DNA of 60,097 nucleotides from an uncultured Bacteroides sp. (GTDB lineage: Bacteria > Bacteroidota > Bacteroidia > Bacteroidales > Bacteroidaceae): assembly GCA_900766005.1 (NCBI GenBank), contig CAAFTU010000031.1, positions 1 through 60,097 on the forward strand, read 5' to 3'. The notes beneath the pieces were generated by a model, which saw nothing but the letters and a program-made list of their open reading frames with translations, was not told the DNA's origin and did no database searches. The translations under genes were made by a program, and so were the position numbers. Of this stretch, positions 51,432 to 58,844 are shown piece after piece. Numbering within the stretch: the first letter of the stretch is position 1; every line of letters begins with the position of its first letter.

Positions 51432-51986
51432 TTAAAAAAGATACACGACATTGAGAGCTGCACGGGTCGGAAGAAAATGCCAGCCGTACTCCTGTCCGAC
51501 AAGGTCCCCGCAGCGTTTGCACAGATATTTGTCATAAGCCAGCCATACGGCACCCGCACCGGCTTCCCATTCAAGGTTCCAGCGCCTGCCTATCTGGTAG
51601 GCCTTCCCGATACTTAAACCTACTCCGTAGCCTTCCCCCTCGTAGCGGTACTTGTTGCCGAACAGGTTCCCCACGCTGTAGGTGCCGGCCGTACCGTACA
51701 TGCCGATGAATCCGCCCATGTAGCTTTCCAGCAGCCAGTAGCGTACTCCGGGGGCCGCATAGAAATTGCGGAACTGCCGGTTGCGGCCGAACTTGAACGG
51801 GTTGTACTGCACGGGCAGGTGCAGTGACCATTTACGGTTCAGCGTCATGGAAGCCTCCAGATTCAGGTTGGTCGTTGCCAGACCGATCACATTGGTACGC
51901 AATGAGTAGGACTGTGCCGATACCGACAGGAAGAATGCCAGCAGTCCCGCACACAGAAACAGCTTTTTTCCCGTATTCATTCTCAT
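51432..51986 (-). CDS. DUF3575 outer-membrane beta-barrel protein, cassette gene 1
   Basis: 184 residues from MRMNTGKKLFL. Signal peptide AFFLSVSAQ, then short beta strands ending in RAALNVVYLF, the closing strand of an outer-membrane barrel. DUF3575 proteins head fimbrillin cassettes of this layout. The start overlaps the upstream DUF3127 gene stop (ATGA). Confidence 0.82.
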   Translation of the reverse strand: MRMNTGKKLFLCAGLLAFFLSVSAQSYSLRTNVIGLATTNLNLEASMTLNRKWSLHLPVQYNPFKFGRNRQFRNFYAAPGVRYWLLESYMGGFIGMYGTAGTYSVGNLFGNKYRYEGEGYGVGLSIGKAYQIGRRWNLEWEAGAGAVWLAYDKYLCKRCGDLVGQEYGWHFLPTRAALNVVYLF

Positions 51987-52267
51987 GCCTCCTTTGCTTT
52001 GATGACGGTCACCTCCCAGGCCGTCAGGGTATTGAACCACCGGTTCTCCCACTGGCGGGCGGAACAGTCAAATTTCACATGCACAGTCTGGCCGGCTTCA
52101 ACCGCATACCGGTCGATGTTGGCGTTCATCAGCTGCAGGCACAGGCTCTGCGGTCTGCTTTCCTCCGTCTCGAGGACAAATTCCCGGCTCTTCCACTCGT
52201 TGCCGGAAGTTTTGCCGACCCCATCCTTTATGGGAAGTACGGCGATAACTTTTCCTTGTATTTCCAT
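51983..52267 (-). CDS. DUF3127 OB-fold-like protein
   Basis: 94 residues: IQGKVIAVLPIKDGVGKTSGNEWKSREFVLET and the aromatic WENRWFNTLTAWEV near the end fit DUF3127, an OB-fold family with possible single-stranded-DNA binding. It may coat DNA during transfer or replication. The next gene upstream (52270) is separated by two bases. Confidence 0.82.
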   Translation of the reverse strand: MEIQGKVIAVLPIKDGVGKTSGNEWKSREFVLETEESRPQSLCLQLMNANIDRYAVEAGQTVHVKFDCSARQWENRWFNTLTAWEVTVIKAKEA

Positions 52268-52269
52268 TT

Positions 52270-52542
52270 TTAATCGGTTTTATTTAGCAGAATGTCACAA
52301 TAGGCATCTGCATCTATTTTTTGAGATTGTATTTTATTGATTTTGAATCCGGCTTCTAAAAAATCAGAAAGTTCGATGCCTGATAAGAAAAAAGTCCTTA
52401 TCTCAATATATTCTCCGGGCATTGTTAAACCTGACATCTCCTTTTGTTGCCAATATCTAACCCATGTATGAGCGTTCTTATTGAGAAGGTTGAATATAAT
52501 TTGTTCTATACTCATTCTTAATTTAATATTAATCATCTTCAA
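52270..52542 (-). CDS. Unknown AT-rich gene
   Basis: 90 residues from MKMINIKLRM, or 81 from the internal ATG at 52515 (MSIEQIIFNLL). Helical, no signal peptide, no recognised family. AT-rich, with codon use unlike the GC-rich genes around it. With the longer start it overlaps its neighbour by 14 bases. Confidence 0.62.
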   Translation of the reverse strand: MKMINIKLRMSIEQIIFNLLNKNAHTWVRYWQQKEMSGLTMPGEYIEIRTFFLSGIELSDFLEAGFKINKIQSQKIDADAYCDILLNKTD

Positions 52543-52747
52543 CGAAAGTGTTAGTCGTGTTTATCACACCAGCAGAATCAACGCTCTTACCATCCCGGAT
52601 AAACACTTTTTCTCGCATTAACTCTTCATAGTCATATCGTGACATTCCGATTACACACACACGACCATCAACATACAATTTACATTTCATTAATTCAGTT
52701 TCTTCTATCGGACCGATAACATCTATTTGAATTGTTCTTTTATTCAT
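52529..52747 (-). CDS. Unknown AT-rich gene
   Basis: 72 residues (TIQIDVIGPIEETELMK, KVFIRDGKSVDSAGVINTTN). Beta-rich, no membrane segment. AT-rich like its two neighbours. No family recognised. Confidence 0.6.
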   Translation of the reverse strand: MNKRTIQIDVIGPIEETELMKCKLYVDGRVCVIGMSRYDYEELMREKVFIRDGKSVDSAGVINTTNTFVEDD

Positions 52748-52785
52748 AATTCATTCCTTTCTATATCGTTTATAGTCATATCCAG

Positions 52786-53229
52786 CTATTTCCGTTGAAA
52801 ATCAAAAATGGCTTTCTGTAGCTCTTCACTATCTTTGGGTATATGTGTTTCATCAATATGACAATAGCAATATTTGCTGCCGTAACTGCACACGTTGAAT
52901 GTATTGTTCAGAATCTCGCCATATTCCCACCGTGCATTCGGATTCGGTATCCTACCTTCCTGGAGCCACTGCCATTCTGTTTTCATGTTCTCTCGATAAG
53001 CCATGTTTTTTTTTCGCTTCTCGTCCCTTTTATCTGATGCTTTTTTGTGCTCTTTTCGTTTAGCTCTAAGCATGTCCTTTGCAGTTTCAGAGTCTTTGTG
53101 AACTTCGTTGTCTTTGTAGTATGTTGCTTTCTGCCCGTGAAAACAATTAGTCCAACGTTCTTCACCTACCGCATCAGCGTTAGGTACATAACCCTCTTTT
53201 GCCCATTGTAATGCCGTTAATGCTTCCAT
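52786..53229 (-). CDS. Unknown AT-rich protein with internal duplication
   Basis: 147 residues. The N-terminal ALQWAKEGYVPNADAVGEE is echoed near 88-105 by WQWLQEGRIPNPNARWEYGE, suggesting two copies of a 60-residue module around a basic Lys-rich helix (RAKRKEHKKASDKRDEKRKK). CYCH near the end and paired cysteines could bind metal. Unlike the GC-rich operon it sits in, so probably acquired. Function unknown. Confidence 0.65.
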   Translation of the reverse strand: MEALTALQWAKEGYVPNADAVGEERWTNCFHGQKATYYKDNEVHKDSETAKDMLRAKRKEHKKASDKRDEKRKKNMAYRENMKTEWQWLQEGRIPNPNARWEYGEILNNTFNVCSYGSKYCYCHIDETHIPKDSEELQKAIFDFQRK

Positions 53230-53295
53230 AGGTCTTATTGTATTAAATCCAATTTATAGCTTCAACTTTCTTAATACATCTACCATCAGGGGGAG

Positions 53296-53589
53296 TTATT
53301 GTGAATCCTCCATATCCTTTGACTGATTCCTGCCGGTATGCCTCCGCAGAAGATGGAGGCAGCGCTTGACAAGACGCAGTCGCCGGGTTTCCACGCAGGG
53401 AAGCACCTCCAGGGTCACCACCACTGGCGCGTCCTGCCAGGTGATTCGCGGAAACATCTCTCCGAACTGTCCTTTGGGGATGTAAAGGGCTTCCTCGCCG
53501 GTCCACATCCCCGTGTCCCTTTCGGGAGGACAGGTGAAAAGATGTCCCGTACCGTTATAGTCCACGGCAAACCAGTATGTGTTCCTCAT
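53296..53589 (-). CDS. Unknown protein
   Basis: 97 residues from MRNTYWFAVDYNGTGHLF. A beta-rich first half with WTGEEALYIPKGQFGEMFP and a basic tail (RRLRLVKRCLHLLRRHTGR). The start overlaps the upstream gene stop (ATGA). No family recognised; GC-rich like the tra genes. Confidence 0.66.
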   Translation of the reverse strand: MRNTYWFAVDYNGTGHLFTCPPERDTGMWTGEEALYIPKGQFGEMFPRITWQDAPVVVTLEVLPCVETRRLRLVKRCLHLLRRHTGRNQSKDMEDSQ

Positions 53590-53930
53590 CCTTTCTCTCC
53601 GTCCTTGTCTTTCCCGGGAAAGGAAACTATGCCTTTTCCCAGCAGGTTCCTCACTTTTGCAATGGAGATGATGCATACAAGATTGTCCGGCTTTCCTTTC
53701 ACATGGATGTACCATCTTCCGGAATCGTTTCCCGCATCGAAATGCAGGGGTTGGGTACGCGGATACCTGGCATCCAGTTCTTCTATCCGGCAATGAATCT
53801 CCTCTTTCAGATCATCCAGTGCGTTCCGGTCCTTGAGCAGGCAGTCCTTGAACTTCAGGATATGGCTCTGGAGCTCGTTGCCTTTCCTGTTGACCGACGC
53901 ATAAGTCTGTATATAATGTATAAAGTACAT
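53586..53930 (-). CDS. Unknown protein with central helices
   Basis: 114 residues; a helical segment (NALDDLKEEIHCRIEELDARYP) is followed by a beta-rich part (GRWYIHVKGKPDNLVCII). No signal peptide. It overlaps 53296-53589 by four bases and follows the microprotein gene after 20 bases. No family recognised. Confidence 0.65.
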   Translation of the reverse strand: MYFIHYIQTYASVNRKGNELQSHILKFKDCLLKDRNALDDLKEEIHCRIEELDARYPRTQPLHFDAGNDSGRWYIHVKGKPDNLVCIISIAKVRNLLGKGIVSFPGKDKDGEKG

Positions 53931-53950
53931 ACTATTATGATTTTAACGGT

Positions 53951-54067
53951 TTATTCTATTTCCTCGCCCCATAAATCCAGATCACTGGGGGCGGTCCTGA
54001 TCTGATACGCAAGCCACAGCATGCCCAGTGCATACAGGGCCGCAAATGATATCCACAATACTGTCAT
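53951..54067 (-). CDS. 38-residue one-pass membrane microprotein
   Basis: MTVLWISFAALYALGMLWLAY, then QIRTAPSDLDLWGEEIE: one hydrophobic segment with a short acidic tail. A very strong ribosome-binding site (AAAAGGAGGTGG) lies just ahead of the ATG, and the start overlaps the DUF2786 gene stop (ATGA). Together these make it a real gene despite its size. Confidence 0.7.
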   Translation of the reverse strand: MTVLWISFAALYALGMLWLAYQIRTAPSDLDLWGEEIE

Positions 54068-54813
54068 ATACCACCTCCTTTTATCTGCCGGTTCAGACTG
54101 ATGTTCCTGCCGTCACCCATGCCTGAGTAATACGCGGAGCGGTCGGTTCCGGTCTTTCTCGGATGTGCCTTTGAAGTGCCGGCTCCTATTTTTTCCAGGT
54201 ACTTGTCAATAAGCGCGTCATGGCAGCATGTTAGGGCGGTTTCCCGTGACTCCTCTGCCGGCCGGCTGCGACCTGCCTCAAACTGTTCCCTTAATCCGGG
54301 GGTGACGCCCTCGAGATAGGAGCGTATGTATTTCTTTCTGTATTTCCCGGTCCGGTAATATCCGCGTCTGACGGACACGTATTCCTTGTGCCTCTCTTCT
54401 GCCAGCCGGCGGAAAGCCGTGCGCAGATAATCGTACAGCACGGTGACGGCAGTAATATTCTCATCGGTTCCGACGATGAACATGTCGGTTGTGCCCCGGC
54501 AGAGAAGTATCCGGCAGTAGTTGTACCGGCACAGCACGTTCAGCAGGTCGCGCTTCCAATAGCTGCCGAAAGCGTCCTTGTAGCTGAATGCTCCGGACCT
54601 CCCGATTGCAAAGACTGTTTCCTGAGCTCTTCCACTTATGTCGAACAGGGACAGGTTGTATTCCTTCAGAAGCCGGCTTGCGGCTGCGGCCGCCGCACGT
54701 GCCTCGCCTTCGGAAGTGGTGGATTCCTTCAGACGCATCAGCTTGCGGATACGTTCCATGATTTTATCCGGTATGCCATTGTTCTGTTTCATGCCTGATC
54801 GTTTAATCCTCAT
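54064..54813 (-). CDS. DUF2786-domain protein
   Basis: 249 residues from MRIKRSGMKQNNG, chosen because AGAAGGA lies nine bases ahead; the ATG at 54792 is an alternative. The N-terminal 50 residues (KIMERIRKLMRLKESTTSEGEARAAAAAASRLL) are DUF2786. A cysteine-containing middle (NVLCRYNYCRILLCRG) and a basic tail follow. DUF2786 occurs in mobile elements and phages without a known role; a nucleic-acid function is likely. Confidence 0.8.
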   Translation of the reverse strand: MRIKRSGMKQNNGIPDKIMERIRKLMRLKESTTSEGEARAAAAAASRLLKEYNLSLFDISGRAQETVFAIGRSGAFSYKDAFGSYWKRDLLNVLCRYNYCRILLCRGTTDMFIVGTDENITAVTVLYDYLRTAFRRLAEERHKEYVSVRRGYYRTGKYRKKYIRSYLEGVTPGLREQFEAGRSRPAEESRETALTCCHDALIDKYLEKIGAGTSKAHPRKTGTDRSAYYSGMGDGRNISLNRQIKGGGI

Positions 54814-55264
54814 CAAAATCATCCTTCTGTAAATCGTAGCCGGTCAGTACGGCTTCTTTCAACAACGTTTTCAGGTCATCTGACGGGCCGGATGACAGCA
54901 GTCTTCCGGCAATCTCTTCCGCACGTTCCTCAAGGCTTCTCTTTTCCTCCGTGCAGAAAGTGACCGTACCGAACCGGGTGGTGTATTTCCTGCCTTCTAT
55001 TGTTATGTCCTGGGAGAAGTTCACGCGGGCGGCATTGCACCTGACAGATTCCCTGGCCAGACGCTTTCCGAACCATCCGGCAAAGGCCATGAGGTCTGTA
55101 TGGGAACCGGCGGCCCTGTCCATGCAACGCTCAAGGTTCTGGCTCATGCCCTCCTCGAACATGACCCTCGCAAATGTTTTCCCGGCATTGCAGCCGTTCC
55201 GGACTGCCGCATCCCGGTATATTTCCTCAAATGTTTTCATCGTTCTGTTTTTTTTGCTCTTCAT
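54803..55264 (-). CDS. Unknown protein between primase and DUF2786 genes
   Basis: 153 residues from MKSKKNRTMKTFEE (the later Met gives 145). Mostly helical, with FGTVTFCTEEKRSLEERAEEI in the second half. The first start overlaps the primase stop (ATGA), favouring it. No family recognised. Confidence 0.7.
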   Translation of the reverse strand: MKSKKNRTMKTFEEIYRDAAVRNGCNAGKTFARVMFEEGMSQNLERCMDRAAGSHTDLMAFAGWFGKRLARESVRCNAARVNFSQDITIEGRKYTTRFGTVTFCTEEKRSLEERAEEIAGRLLSSGPSDDLKTLLKEAVLTGYDLQKDDFDED

Positions 55265-56178
55265 ATTTCATGTCCCGCTGCCGGACATCCGGCCTTCTGC
55301 AGGAATTCGTTAAAATCATTGCACCCGGGATACAGGCGTTCCGACTCGTTCACCAGTATCACGTTTTCAGGAAGGAAACTCCGTATCTTTCCCAGTGCCC
55401 CGCGCCCCGGGGCGTCGTTGTCGAGAAAGGCGTGTACCCTCTCATACTTTGAAAGGAAATCCTTTGAACGGTCCACAATGGCCGTGGAGTTCAATACGCA
55501 CACGTCCAGCTTTCCAAGTGCGGGCATCTCCGGATGCTCCCTTGCGTACTGCTTGAAACTGAGAAGGTCAAAAAAGCCCTCGAAAACGGCGCAGGACCTG
55601 TTGCCTTCACTGATGCAGGTAATATCCTTGGCGTAGGCGCACCCCTTGAACATGCTGTTCCGCAATTCGAAACCCCGGTGGTCGTTGGCGAATCCGAGCG
55701 CGTATTTCTCACGCGGATTCCTCTCGAAACAGTAGTGGACCTCCACACAGTATTTACGGACAATCTCCCCGTCAATGCCACGTGAGGCGGCGTAGTCAAG
55801 CAGATGCCTGTTCTGAACGGGAATGACCTTCAGGACGGTCATCGGGGCGGCTGCCGGAAGCCTTCCTGACACCGTTTCCGGTTTCCGTATCGAAGGCATG
55901 GAAAGCTGCGGGGAGGTCCTCATCCTTCCGAGTTCCTTCATGGCCTGCGGAAAGGAGCAGTTTTCCACACGCATGACCAGATCCACCGCCCTGCCATACG
56001 TACCGTCCCCAAAATCATACCAGCGGTTCTCCTCCCTGAAAACCTTGAAGCTCGGGGAAGTATCGGAACGGAAGGGGGAACGGTACATGTCATAGCCGCC
56101 GTACCGTCTGGACGGCTCGTAACCGTAATGGGAGAGGATGTCTCCCAACGGGATTGAATTGGCTTCCTGTGATGTCAT
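55261..56178 (-). CDS. TraP-like DNA primase (Toprim)
   Basis: 305 residues. The N-terminal zinc-finger-like region (DILSHYGYEPSRRYGGYDMY through SPFRSDTSPSFKVF, about 14-46) matches a CHC2-type primase head that has lost its cysteines. The Toprim region contains CAVFEGFFDLLSF and HAFLDNDAPGRGA. Similar proteins in conjugative transposons prime the complementary strand in the recipient. It is GC-rich and has a four-base overlap with the next gene. Confidence 0.85.
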   Translation of the reverse strand: MTSQEANSIPLGDILSHYGYEPSRRYGGYDMYRSPFRSDTSPSFKVFREENRWYDFGDGTYGRAVDLVMRVENCSFPQAMKELGRMRTSPQLSMPSIRKPETVSGRLPAAAPMTVLKVIPVQNRHLLDYAASRGIDGEIVRKYCVEVHYCFERNPREKYALGFANDHRGFELRNSMFKGCAYAKDITCISEGNRSCAVFEGFFDLLSFKQYAREHPEMPALGKLDVCVLNSTAIVDRSKDFLSKYERVHAFLDNDAPGRGALGKIRSFLPENVILVNESERLYPGCNDFNEFLQKAGCPAAGHEI

Positions 56179-56334
56179 GGTTATGTCGCTTTAATGGTAT
56201 TTTCCGTTTGATTCCTGCCGGTCCTCACGGATGGGCAGGATGAGTTCTTTAAATTTATAAATTTATTCCCGCCATCCTCGCGGACAGCTTTTCAGGGTAA
56301 TTCCATCATATTGTCAACACGGCGTTTCCGGCTT

Positions 56335-57429
56335 CTATGCGGAAACTGCCTGCCTCATACGGCTCAGGATAAACCTGGTGGGGCTCTTGATCCTCTTGTT
56401 CCCCCAGGTTTCCTTCAGGGCGGTGTCCAGCACCATGGGCGCCACGGAGGCGAGCTGCAGGATCTCCTGCTGGTCCCTCACCGCGACCCCCAGAAGCTCG
56501 AGCGTCTTGCGGCGGTTGCGCATGGTTTCCTCCTGCCTCCTCTGCCGGTCGGCCTCTCCGTACTCGGCGTTGTATTTGGCGATATAGTTTTCAACGAGAG
56601 GATACAGGTAGTTCCCCTTGGTCAGGTGGAAATCACTCTGCAGGATATCCTCGATCGCCTTTCCGACCGGGAATTCGGGATAACAGGCCGAAAGCCGGTA
56701 TATCCAGCCGGTATAATACTCGTCCACTCCCAGATACTTGAGCTTTCCCGGAAGAGAATCCCTGTCCTCATCCTTCTCCCCTTCACCGGAGGCTTGTGCC
56801 GGAGGGGTTGGGGAGGATATTTTATTTTCTTTTATTTTATACGGTTTATTTTCGCGAGTTTTGTCCGCTTCTTCGCGAAGTTCCTTTTCAGCGGCGAACA
56901 ATGTGCGTATGCGAGTCACGGCCTGCCGGATTTCCTTCCCATCCTCCGGAAGGGAGGCCGGAGATCCGCATTCATGTGCCGGGGTGTCCTGCTGTTCACA
57001 AGTGGCATGCGGTATGGTGGCGGACTCCGGTGACGGTTCCGTTTCCAGCAGAAGGATGCTTTCCGGAATGCCGGGCTTGCGGTGGATGGCCTTGCAGATG
57101 CCTACATACAGTTCCTGTATCTCCTCACTGGTCAGAATCTGTTTGTCCTGCCACAGTTCTTTGTTGAAAAGGCCCAGTTCGGCGCAGTAGTCGATGATGT
57201 CCGAAACCTTTTTCTCATCCATACGGGAATAGTCCGAGATGTCGAACAGACCGTCGGCATCCATAACCATATAGCATCCCTCGACACGGTAGATCTCGTT
57301 TACAATGAAATGGAACACACCCCAGCCTTCCATTCCAAATTTATTTTTTAGTCTCTTTACTTTCGGATCATAGAAATGATCGGTTTCGAACCTGAAATAG
57401 GTGAAACCCTTTTTAGCTGTTTTTGGCAT
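56335..57429 (-). CDS. DUF4373-like replication-associated protein
   Basis: 364 residues from MPKTAKKGFTYFRFETDHF. The first 120 residues fit DUF4373/Lin1244-type winged-helix domains (KVKRLKNKFGMEGWGVFHFIVNE; DKQILTSEEIQELY). A disordered polar middle follows, then a C-terminal helical part (GKAIEDILQSDFHLTKGNYL) resembling replication-initiator or helicase-loader tails. Probably involved in replication of the element. A 155-base spacer separates it from the primase gene. Confidence 0.75.
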   Translation of the reverse strand: MPKTAKKGFTYFRFETDHFYDPKVKRLKNKFGMEGWGVFHFIVNEIYRVEGCYMVMDADGLFDISDYSRMDEKKVSDIIDYCAELGLFNKELWQDKQILTSEEIQELYVGICKAIHRKPGIPESILLLETEPSPESATIPHATCEQQDTPAHECGSPASLPEDGKEIRQAVTRIRTLFAAEKELREEADKTRENKPYKIKENKISSPTPPAQASGEGEKDEDRDSLPGKLKYLGVDEYYTGWIYRLSACYPEFPVGKAIEDILQSDFHLTKGNYLYPLVENYIAKYNAEYGEADRQRRQEETMRNRRKTLELLGVAVRDQQEILQLASVAPMVLDTALKETWGNKRIKSPTRFILSRMRQAVSA

Positions 57430-57457
57430 AAGCTTTATATTTAAAGTGGATAATACA

Positions 57458-57910
57458 TCAGCTGGCCGAAAGCTCGAACTCCTTGGGAATGTCGGGATAT
57501 CGGGAGAGCAGACCGCAGGATCTGACATGATCCATATAGTTCCGCTGTATGTCAGCGGAAGTCAGGATGCGGTGTTTTTCGTATAGCTCACCGTTGAAAA
57601 GTCCGACTTGTATGCAGCCGTTGACAATTCTTGTGACATCTTCCAAAGAGGCATTCCAGTAAGAGGCCACCGCCTGCGCCGTTTCCTCGCACCACAGCAG
57701 GAGGTAGCTCCCGTTGTGGAGTGTCTCGTTTACGAGATACCGGTAAATGCTGTAACCGGAAAAACCGTATTGGCGGGTGAGTCTTCTGACTTTCATGTCA
57801 GAAAATTGGGAAGTGCTGAGCTCATAGCAAGGATGTGTTCCGCATTCCTGGCGCCGTACAGCCCGTGACAGGCGGCGGCTTGTTCCGTTTGTAAAGCTTT
57901 GGGTATTCAT
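57458..57910 (-). CDS. Short DUF4373-like protein
   Basis: 150 residues from MNTQSFTNGTSRRL. The body (FSDMKVRRLTRQYGFSGYSIYRYLVNE; KHRILTSADIQRNYMDHV) resembles the N-terminal domain of the following gene, so the pair are paralogues. No C-terminal extension. Possibly a regulator or partner of the larger protein. Confidence 0.7.
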   Translation of the reverse strand: MNTQSFTNGTSRRLSRAVRRQECGTHPCYELSTSQFSDMKVRRLTRQYGFSGYSIYRYLVNETLHNGSYLLLWCEETAQAVASYWNASLEDVTRIVNGCIQVGLFNGELYEKHRILTSADIQRNYMDHVRSCGLLSRYPDIPKEFELSAS

Positions 57911-57994
57911 ATATGATAATGTATAATGTTTACTGTTAAGAATTATGTATATGACGGACCGGGCTCCCACTCCTTGGGAGAATGGGACCGGTGA

Positions 57995-58354
57995 TTATCT
58001 GGCCGGAGGAATATGGTGCTTCTTCCGGACGAACTGGACATAATTGTGGACGGTCTTCTCGCAGACGTGCGGAAAGTCCGGATAATGTTCCCGCAAGTAG
58101 TCGCCAATGCGGCTGCTGGAAATGGAGGGAAAACTGGTAAGGAGGGATGCGACGGCCTGCTCGTAGGCATGGAGTTTGTAATGCCGTTCTTTGTGCTGGA
58201 GGACTTCCTCCAAGCTTAGGGATTGAAGATGTCGTACCGTATTACGGGACACACCAAGACGACGGGCTGTCCGCGCAATGTTGATTCCCCGTGAACGAAG
58301 ATCAAGGATATTGCTCCATAATATGTATTTTTCTGTTAAATTTGCCGCATCCAT
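57995..58354 (-). CDS. IstA-like HTH fragment
   Basis: 119 residues similar to the first 120 of IS21 transposases: ILDLRSRGINIARTARRLGV then SRNTVRHLQSLSLEEVL and DYLREHYPDFPHVCEKTVHNYVQFVRKKHHI. The catalytic core is absent and the frame ends cleanly with a stop. It is either a truncated transposase remnant or a domesticated DNA-binding protein at the head of the transfer region. Its sequence differs from the IstA at 1.9-3.5 kb. Confidence 0.7.
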   Translation of the reverse strand: MDAANLTEKYILWSNILDLRSRGINIARTARRLGVSRNTVRHLQSLSLEEVLQHKERHYKLHAYEQAVASLLTSFPSISSSRIGDYLREHYPDFPHVCEKTVHNYVQFVRKKHHIPPAR

Positions 58355-58516
58355 AATCTATTAGACAGATTTCGTAACTGGGACATTCCAGATTACGAAT
58401 CTTTGATGCAGCTAAATTACCGCCCTCAATACTTGTAATGGCAAATAGATTCTTTAGAATTAAAGAGAAAGAACTCAGTGTTCTTATATCGACAAGTATA
58501 TAACAATAAAAAATAC

Positions 58517-58550
58517 AAAAGCGTGCAGCTCTGATAAACTGCACGCTTTT
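58517..58550. terminator. Bidirectional terminator near the possible element boundary
   Basis: AAAAGCGTGCAG (58517-58528) and CTGCACGCTTTT (58539-58550) form a perfect 12-base-pair stem with A and T runs on both sides, so it can stop transcripts from either direction. Confidence 0.8.
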
Positions 58551-58792
58551 GCTTATTGTTTATTATCTGTATCCTTATCGGAATTACTTCACTTCCTCAA
58601 AGTCAACGTGATATATCTATCAGCGACTTGTATACACGTGTTGCAAATATAACGCAAATCTGAAAATAAGCATTCATAAGCAACAACAGCTCTTGACTGC
58701 AAAAGTACGGATTTATCAAATAAAAATCATGATATAAACGCATAATAATCAAAAGTCTGTGGCAATTTTAACAGATTCTTCGGTTTTATCCT

Positions 58793-58800
58793 TACCTTTG
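58793..58800 (+). promoter_or_regulatory. -7 box of the AlbA-type gene
   Basis: TACCTTTG matches the Bacteroides -7 consensus 45 bases before the ATG at 58845; AAGGA lies five bases before the ATG. Confidence 0.5.
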
Positions 58801-58844
58801 TGTATGATATTGGGGTGTTATGCCCAAACAACAATAAGGAAACT

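Larger units (their letters stand above)
58355..58844. other. Spacer between the transfer region and the AlbA-type gene
   Basis: 490 AT-rich bases. It contains a perfect terminator stem (58517-58550) and the promoter of the following gene (58793-58800). A minus-strand frame at 58302-58544 is open for 80 codons (NLFAITSIEGGNLAASKI in the middle) but has no good start or family match. This is where the right element boundary might lie; no duplicated att core was found. Confidence 0.45.

Noticed and set aside
58302..58544. 80-codon minus-strand frame next to the IstA fragment
   Set aside because: It overlaps the terminator stem and the IstA-like gene start and has no family match. A remnant of an older gene cannot be excluded, but a functional gene is unlikely.
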